From Collinsella tanakaei (lineage in GTDB: Bacteria; Actinomycetota; Coriobacteriia; Coriobacteriales; Coriobacteriaceae): a stretch of DNA of 64,000 bases. Location: contig NZ_JACJKB010000002.1 of NCBI RefSeq assembly GCF_016900375.1, positions 186,001-250,000 on the forward strand. The letters are read 5' to 3'. This document shows, one piece after another, positions 59,655-64,000 of the stretch. A program made the translations under genes and the position numbers. The number at the start of each line of letters is the position of its first letter. Position 1 is the first letter of the stretch. The notes under the pieces were generated by a model, which was not told the origin of the DNA, did no database searches, and was given only the letters and a program-made list of their open reading frames with translations.

Positions 59655-61046
59655 ATGAGCAAGCAGATCAAGTTCACCGAGACCGCGCTGCGCGACGGTC
59701 AGCAGAGCCAGATCGCGACCCGCATGCCCATCGAGGACATGCTGCCGATTCTGGAGACGATGGACCAGGCCGGCTATTACTCCATGGAGGTCTGGGGCGG
59801 CGCCACGTTCGACTCGTGCCTGCGCTACCTCAACGAGGATCCGTGGGAGCGCCTGCGCACCTTCCGCGCCCACGTCAAGAACACCAAGCTTCAGATGCTG
59901 CTGCGCGGCCAGAACCTGCTCGGTTACCGCAACTACGCCGACGATATCGTCGAGAGCATGGTCAAGAAGTCCGTGGAGAACGGCATCGACGTCATCCGCA
60001 TCTTCGACGCCCTGAACGACGTTCGCAACCTGCAGACCTCCATCCGCGCTGCCAAGGAGGCCGGCGGCGAGGTCCAGGCTGCCATCTGCTACACCACGAG
60101 CGACGTGCACACCGTGCCCTACTTCGTGAACCTCGCCAAGGAGATGGCCAAGGCCGGCGCCGACACCATTTGCATCAAGGACATGGCCGGCGTGCTCGAG
60201 CCGGGCGTCGCCACCGAGCTCGTGGGCGAGATCAAGGCCGCCGTCGACCTGCCGCTCGAGGTCCACACCCACTGCACCGCGGGCATCGCCGAGATGACGC
60301 TGCTGAACTCCGTTGCGGCCGGCGCCGACATCATCGACACCGCCATCTCCGCCTTCGCCGGCGGCACCTCGCAGCCCTGCACCGAGTCCATGGCCATCGC
60401 GCTCGAGGGCATGGGCTACACCACGGGCCTCAAGATGGACAAGCTCGAGGAGATCGCCCAGCACTTCGCGCCCGTGCGCACCAAGTTCAAGGAGAACGGC
60501 ACGCTCAACCCCAAGGTCATGGAGGTCGAGCCCAAGGCCCTGCTGTACAAGGTGCCCGGCGGCATGCTGTCCAACCTCATCTCCAACCTGAAGGACCTCG
60601 GCGTGTCCGACAAGTACAACGAGGTTCTGGCTGAGGTTCCGCGCGTCCGCGCCGACCTCGGCTATCCGCCGCTGGTGACCCCGCTGTCCCAGATGGTCGG
60701 CTCCCAGGCCATGATGAACGTCGTGACCGGCGAGCGCTACAAGGTCGTCCCGAAGGAGATCAAGGACTACGTCCACGGCCAGTACGGCAAGTCGCCCGCG
60801 CCGATCGACCCCGAGGTCCAGAAGCTGATCATCGGCGACGACGAGCCCATCACCTGCCGTCCGGCCGACCTCATCGAGCCCGCGCTGCCGCAGCTGCGCG
60901 AGGAGATCGCCCAGTACGCCAAGACGGAGGAGGACGTGCTCGATTACGCCCTGTTCCCCGAGCAGGCGCGCGACTTCCTCGGCCGTCGCGAGGACCCCTT
61001 CTACGACGTTCCCGTCCAGGAGGTCGAGGTCTCCATCGAGGCCTAA
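59655..61046 (+). CDS. oadA: Oxaloacetate decarboxylase alpha-type carboxyltransferase without biotin domain
   Basis: A 463-residue carboxyltransferase. TETALRDGQQSQIATRM holds the catalytic metal-site Asp, GGATFDSCLRYLNEDPWERL and LRGQNLLGYRNYADD the substrate site, CIKDMAGVLEP the Lys that becomes carbamylated, and EVHTHCTAGIAEM the metal-binding His pair. The conserved C-terminal PYC/OADA domain (about 310-440) follows. The usual Ala/Pro linker and biotinyl domain are absent; the carrier is the separate gene at 54084. A pyruvate carboxylase B subunit is possible by sequence, but the citrate context favours oxaloacetate decarboxylation. It is coupled to citX. Confidence 0.9.
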   Translation: MSKQIKFTETALRDGQQSQIATRMPIEDMLPILETMDQAGYYSMEVWGGATFDSCLRYLNEDPWERLRTFRAHVKNTKLQMLLRGQNLLGYRNYADDIVESMVKKSVENGIDVIRIFDALNDVRNLQTSIRAAKEAGGEVQAAICYTTSDVHTVPYFVNLAKEMAKAGADTICIKDMAGVLEPGVATELVGEIKAAVDLPLEVHTHCTAGIAEMTLLNSVAAGADIIDTAISAFAGGTSQPCTESMAIALEGMGYTTGLKMDKLEEIAQHFAPVRTKFKENGTLNPKVMEVEPKALLYKVPGGMLSNLISNLKDLGVSDKYNEVLAEVPRVRADLGYPPLVTPLSQMVGSQAMMNVVTGERYKVVPKEIKDYVHGQYGKSPAPIDPEVQKLIIGDDEPITCRPADLIEPALPQLREEIAQYAKTEEDVLDYALFPEQARDFLGRREDPFYDVPVQEVEVSIEA

Positions 61047-61082
61047 CCGACAAGATGGGGCCAGGTACAAACCTGTCGCTTG

Positions 61083-61121
61083 CGGGCGGTATCCGGGGCA
61101 ACCCGGGTGCCGCCCGTTTTT
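61083..61121 (+). terminator. Rho-independent terminator of the citDEF2-citX-oadA operon
   Basis: CGGGCGGTATCCGGG (61083-61097) pairs with CCCGGGTGCCGCCCG (61102-61116) with two wobbles and runs into TTTTT. Just before it GGGGCCAGGTACAAACCTGT (61056 on) resembles half of a family B repeat. Confidence 0.88.
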
Positions 61122-61232
61122 CCGTGTGTGGCGCGTCCCGGAGACCGAGAGAGAAAACGCCCGCCGGCCGCGGGGCCGACGGGCGCGCATGCTCAGACGT
61201 ATGACAGCTTGGCGTGCGAGCAGGTTGGCGGG

Positions 61233-62636
61233 TTACTCCTCGCCGAGGAGCGTCTTCTTGATGGACGCAGCGGCGGTCTTGCCGGCGCCCATGGCCAGGA
61301 TGACGGTTGCGGCACCGGTGACGATGTCGCCGCCGGCCCAGACCTTGGGGTTGCTCGTGCGGCCCTCCTCATCGGTCTCGATGAGGCCCCAGCGGTTGAG
61401 CTCGACGTCGGCGCAGAGCTTCGCGAACGGGTTCGCGCGCGTGCCGATAGCGGTGATGGCGACGTCGCAGGGGATGGCGAACTCGGAGTCCTGAACCGGA
61501 ATCGGGCGACGACGGCCGGAGGCGTCGGGCTCGCCGAGCTCCATGCGCTCAAGCTCGATGGTGGACACGAAGCCGTCCGGGCCGGGCAGGAAGCGCAGCG
61601 GGCTGCAGAGCTCGAGGATCTCGACGCCCTCTTCCTTGGCGTGGTGGATCTCGGCGCGGCGCGCGGGCATCTCGGCCTCGGTGCGGCGGTAGGCCAGGGT
61701 GACCTTCTCGGCGCCCAGGCGAAGCGCGGTGCGCGCGGCGTCCATGGCCACGTTGCCGCCGCCGAACACGACGACGTTCTTGCCGTGGCGGATAGGCGTG
61801 TCGTACTCGGGGAACTCGTAGGCCTTCATGAGATTCGTACGGGTGAGGTACTCGTTGGCGCAGTACACGCCGGGCAGGTTCTCGCCCTTGACGTGCAGGA
61901 AGCGCGGCAGGCCGGCGCCGACGGCGAGGTACAGGGCATCGAAGCCCTCCTCGAACAGCTCCTCGGCGTCGAACAGGCGGCCGGCGACCGAGTTGTACTC
62001 GAAGTGGACGCCCAGCTCCTCCAGGCCCTTGATCTCGCGCTTGACGATGGCCTTGGGCAGACGGAACTCGGGAATGCCGTAGGTCAGCACGCCGCCGCCG
62101 GTGAAGAAGGCCTCGAACACGGTGACGTCGAAGCCCTCGCGCGCGAGCTCGCCGGCGCAGGCGATGCCGGAGGGGCCGGAGCCCACGATGGCGACCTTGT
62201 GGCCGTTGGCGGGCTTGCACTCGGGAGCCTCGCCGACCTCGTCGGCCATGTCGCCGAGCATGCGCTCGAGCTGGCCGATGGACACGGGGTCACCCTTCTT
62301 GCCGAGGATGCACTTGCCCTCGCACTGGTTCTCCTGCGGGCACACGCGGCCGCAGACGGACGGCAGCAGGTTGTCGGCCTTGATGGTCGAAAGCGCGCCG
62401 GCCCAGTCCTCCTCGCGGATCTTCTCGATGAACTGCGGGATGTGGACGCCGACGGGGCAGCCCTCCATGCACAGGGGCTTCTTGCAGTCGAGGCAGCGGT
62501 TGGCCTCGGTGATGGCATCGGCCTTGGTGTAACCGGTGTCGACCGGGCGGAAATCGTGCGCGCGCTCAGCGGCCGGCTCCTCGTTGGCGGGAGTGCGGGG
62601 CGCGCCGATGTTGGGGCGATACTTTACTTCTGGCAT
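61233..62636 (-). CDS. nfnB: NfnB / GltA-type NADPH-dependent flavoprotein with two iron-sulfur clusters
   Basis: A 467-residue protein of the GltD/NfnB family. The N-terminal cluster domain has CLDCKKPLCMEGCPVGVHIP and SVCGRVCPQENQCEGKC (two [4Fe-4S] sites), followed by the FAD motif VAIVGSGPSGIACAGEL, the NADPH motif VVVFGGGNVAMDAARTAL and a C-terminal WAGGDIVTGAATVILAMGAG. With the adjacent small subunit it fits NfnAB, the NADH-dependent ferredoxin:NADP+ oxidoreductase that makes NADPH by electron bifurcation. It was often annotated as glutamate synthase. I chose ATG 62636, 7 nt after GAGGAGG. Confidence 0.88.
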   Translation of the reverse strand: MPEVKYRPNIGAPRTPANEEPAAERAHDFRPVDTGYTKADAITEANRCLDCKKPLCMEGCPVGVHIPQFIEKIREEDWAGALSTIKADNLLPSVCGRVCPQENQCEGKCILGKKGDPVSIGQLERMLGDMADEVGEAPECKPANGHKVAIVGSGPSGIACAGELAREGFDVTVFEAFFTGGGVLTYGIPEFRLPKAIVKREIKGLEELGVHFEYNSVAGRLFDAEELFEEGFDALYLAVGAGLPRFLHVKGENLPGVYCANEYLTRTNLMKAYEFPEYDTPIRHGKNVVVFGGGNVAMDAARTALRLGAEKVTLAYRRTEAEMPARRAEIHHAKEEGVEILELCSPLRFLPGPDGFVSTIELERMELGEPDASGRRRPIPVQDSEFAIPCDVAITAIGTRANPFAKLCADVELNRWGLIETDEEGRTSNPKVWAGGDIVTGAATVILAMGAGKTAAASIKKTLLGEE

Positions 62637-63460
62637 GCGCAATCCTCCTCATAGTGCTTCTTGGAAGCGGCCTCCTCGGCGCGGTAGCTGGCCTGACGAT
62701 GGGCAAGGTCGTCCCAGTCGACCAGGTCGGCGTTGAAGTCGGGGCCGTCGACGCAGGCGAACATCGTCTCGCCGCCGACCTCCACGCGGCAGCAGCCGCA
62801 CATGCCGGTGCCGTCGACCATGATAGGGTTCAGGCTCGCGACGATAGGAATCTTGTGCTCGCGGCAGGTGCGCGCGGAGAACTTCATCATCGGCACGGGG
62901 CCAACAGCAAAGGCGGAGTCGATCGCGTCGGTCTCGCACAGGCGCGAAAGCGGCAGCGTGACGACGCCCTTCTCGCCCATGGAGCCGTCGTCGGTGGTGA
63001 CGAAGAGCTCCTCGAGCGGCAGCGCGGCGAACTGCTCAAAGAGGATCAGCAGGTCCTTGGAGCGGGCGCCCATGATGGCGTAGACCTTCTTGCCCTGCTC
63101 GCACAGCATGCGGGCGACCGGGTAGGCGATGGCCAAGCCGACGCCGCCGCCGATGACGGCGACGCTGTCGCCCTCGATCTCGGTCGGCTTGCCCAGCGGG
63201 CCGGTGATGTCCTGGATCTCGTCGCCCTCTTCGAGCTTGGAGAGGCACTCCGTGGTCTTGCCGACCACCATGAAGATGAACTCAATCCAGCCCTCTTCGG
63301 GATTCCAGTTCGCAAACGTGAACGGAACGCGCTCGCCCGTCTCGTCGATGCGCACCATGAGGAACTGGCCGGCGTGAGCCTTCTTGGCCATCCTCGGGGC
63401 GTGGACGCGGAACTCGAAGACCTTCTCCGAGAACTGCGTCTTCTTCAGAATCTTGTACAT
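62624..63460 (-). CDS. nfnA: NfnA-type FAD/[2Fe-2S] subunit
   Basis: A 278-residue ferredoxin reductase-like subunit. The FAD-binding barrel has VPFTFANWNPEEGWIEFIF, the NAD domain begins SVAVIGGGVGLAIAYPVA, and the C-terminal [2Fe-2S] loop is GTGMCGCCRVEVGGETMFAC. This matches NfnA and sulfide/dihydroorotate-dehydrogenase electron-transfer subunits. It overlaps nfnB by 13 nt, in the usual nfnA-nfnB order, so the two form the bifurcating complex. The ATG at 63460 follows AGGGG. In a citrate- and amino-acid-fermenting cell it would balance NADH, NADPH and ferredoxin. Confidence 0.88.
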   Translation of the reverse strand: MYKILKKTQFSEKVFEFRVHAPRMAKKAHAGQFLMVRIDETGERVPFTFANWNPEEGWIEFIFMVVGKTTECLSKLEEGDEIQDITGPLGKPTEIEGDSVAVIGGGVGLAIAYPVARMLCEQGKKVYAIMGARSKDLLILFEQFAALPLEELFVTTDDGSMGEKGVVTLPLSRLCETDAIDSAFAVGPVPMMKFSARTCREHKIPIVASLNPIMVDGTGMCGCCRVEVGGETMFACVDGPDFNADLVDWDDLAHRQASYRAEEAASKKHYEEDCACQK

Positions 63461-63603
63461 AAATCCCCTCTCTGAACGGTGGAGACGCCGTAGCGACAAG
63501 GCGCTTTGGGCATACAGGCTAAGTATACCCTCGCATGTTTGCCTGCAAGCTCCCAACCCGGTCAAAGTGGTCGCATCTGGGGCGTGTGGCGCGCAACGCA
63601 AGG

Positions 63604-63634
63604 GGCCGCCCCGGCGACATGCGCCAGGGCGGCC
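63604..63634. terminator. Hairpin between pth and nfnA
   Basis: GGCCGCCC-C-GGCG pairs with CGCC-A-GGGCGGCC, 27 nt past the pth stop on the minus strand. There is no good T-run. Confidence 0.55.
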
Positions 63635-63660
63635 ACTTTCACCAGCTTGAGCTGCGGTTT

Positions 63661-64000
63661 CTAATGCTTTCCGTTGCCCGAGGCCCCGCCGTTCACGTGA
63701 TCGCGCGCAAAGATCACGCCGCGCGTGAGCGCAAGCGCGGCCGCCTCCGCCGCGCGGAACGCGGCGTCATCGAACTCTTCGGCCTCCTTGGCGCGCAGCT
63801 GCTTCAGGACGAAGTCGGCCACCTGCATGCGTCCCGGAGGCTCGCCGATGCCTACGCGGATGCGCGAGAAATCGCGACTTCCGAGTTTGTCGATAATCGA
63901 GCGCAAGCCGTTGTGGCCGGCGTGTCCGCCGCCCACCTTGATGCGCACATCGCCGGCGGGAATGTCGAGCTCGTCGTGGATCACGAGCAGCTCCTCGGCC
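63661..64000 (-). CDS. pth: Peptidyl-tRNA hydrolase (5' end off the window)
   Basis: The C-terminal 112 codons of Pth, which frees tRNA from peptidyl-tRNA. The frame is open to the right edge, beginning [27 protein letters not shown] holds the conserved catalytic Asp, [15 protein letters not shown] the tRNA-binding His/Asn loop, and [10 protein letters not shown] the last conserved segment. The C-terminal tail is Gly/Asn/His-rich. The nucleophilic N-terminal part is outside the window. Confidence 0.93.
   Translation of the reverse strand, partial: AEELLVIHDELDIPAGDVRIKVGGGHAGHNGLRSIIDKLGSRDFSRIRVGIGEPPGRMQVADFVLKQLRAKEAEEFDDAAFRAAEAAALALTRGVIFARDHVNGGASGNGKH

Overview
The window is GC-rich (roughly 60-65% by eye) and densely coded, with strong GGAGG-type ribosome binding sites and strong G/C bias at third codon positions. 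Gene content points to an anaerobic gut actinobacterium of the class Coriobacteriia, most like Collinsella: citrate fermentation with a biotin-dependent Na+-pumping decarboxylase, NfnAB, a MenA-type prenyltransferase, twin-arginine lipoprotein solute-binding proteins, and many long intergenic palindromes. This assignment is an inference from gene content and style. No rRNA, tRNA, CRISPR array, prophage or transposase was recognised.

Layout. 1-4.4 kb: a hexitol locus with an MtlA-type PTS permease, and divergently a PfkB kinase and a zinc dehydrogenase that runs off the left edge. 4.6-16.2 kb: housekeeping genes (flavodoxin-like protein, LTA-synthase-like enzyme, guanine deaminase, nitroreductase, Kup, RlmKL-type rRNA methyltransferase, HAD phosphatase) separated by large palindromes. 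16.5-17.3 kb: a toxin-antitoxin-like pair of lower GC. 17.3-21.9 kb: stacked palindromes, then a MarR-controlled heterodimeric ABC exporter. 22-27.7 kb: tyrosine phosphatase, MenA-like prenyltransferase, zinc-ribbon membrane protein, DUF1385 protein, and three terminal-inverted-repeat elements in the gaps. 27.7-35.7 kb: aldose epimerase, an amino-acid ABC importer, prfA, a broken surface-protein gene and a PpiC foldase. 35.8-37.7 kb: a nuclease-like gene of lower GC bracketed by two copies of one inverted-repeat element. 37.8-42.9 kb: YqeY and a second amino-acid ABC importer. 44.6-61.1 kb: a citrate super-cluster. 61.2-63.5 kb: NfnAB. The right edge cuts pth.

The citrate cluster is the metabolic core. 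A CitMHS-type carrier imports citrate. CitC acetylates the lyase, CitG and CitX make and attach its prosthetic group, and two complete but divergent CitDEF sets are present. The second set is canonical. The first has changes in the CitE active-site region, so it may use another substrate. Oxaloacetate would be decarboxylated by an OadA-like carboxyltransferase that lacks its own biotin domain, working with a separate biotin carrier, the OadB Na+ pump and what look like two halves of a split gamma subunit (a 122-residue soluble part and a 43-residue membrane peptide). A LysR gene (next to citC) and a GntR gene (overlapping citG) probably control it.

The most unusual material is non-coding. At least six kinds of inverted-repeat element recur in the gaps, often as composites. 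Some have perfect arms of 33-49 bp. One kind (about 140-206 bp, 17-26 bp terminal repeats, a loosely shared internal core) flanks the nuclease-like gene on both sides, which makes that locus the best candidate for an undescribed mobile system.
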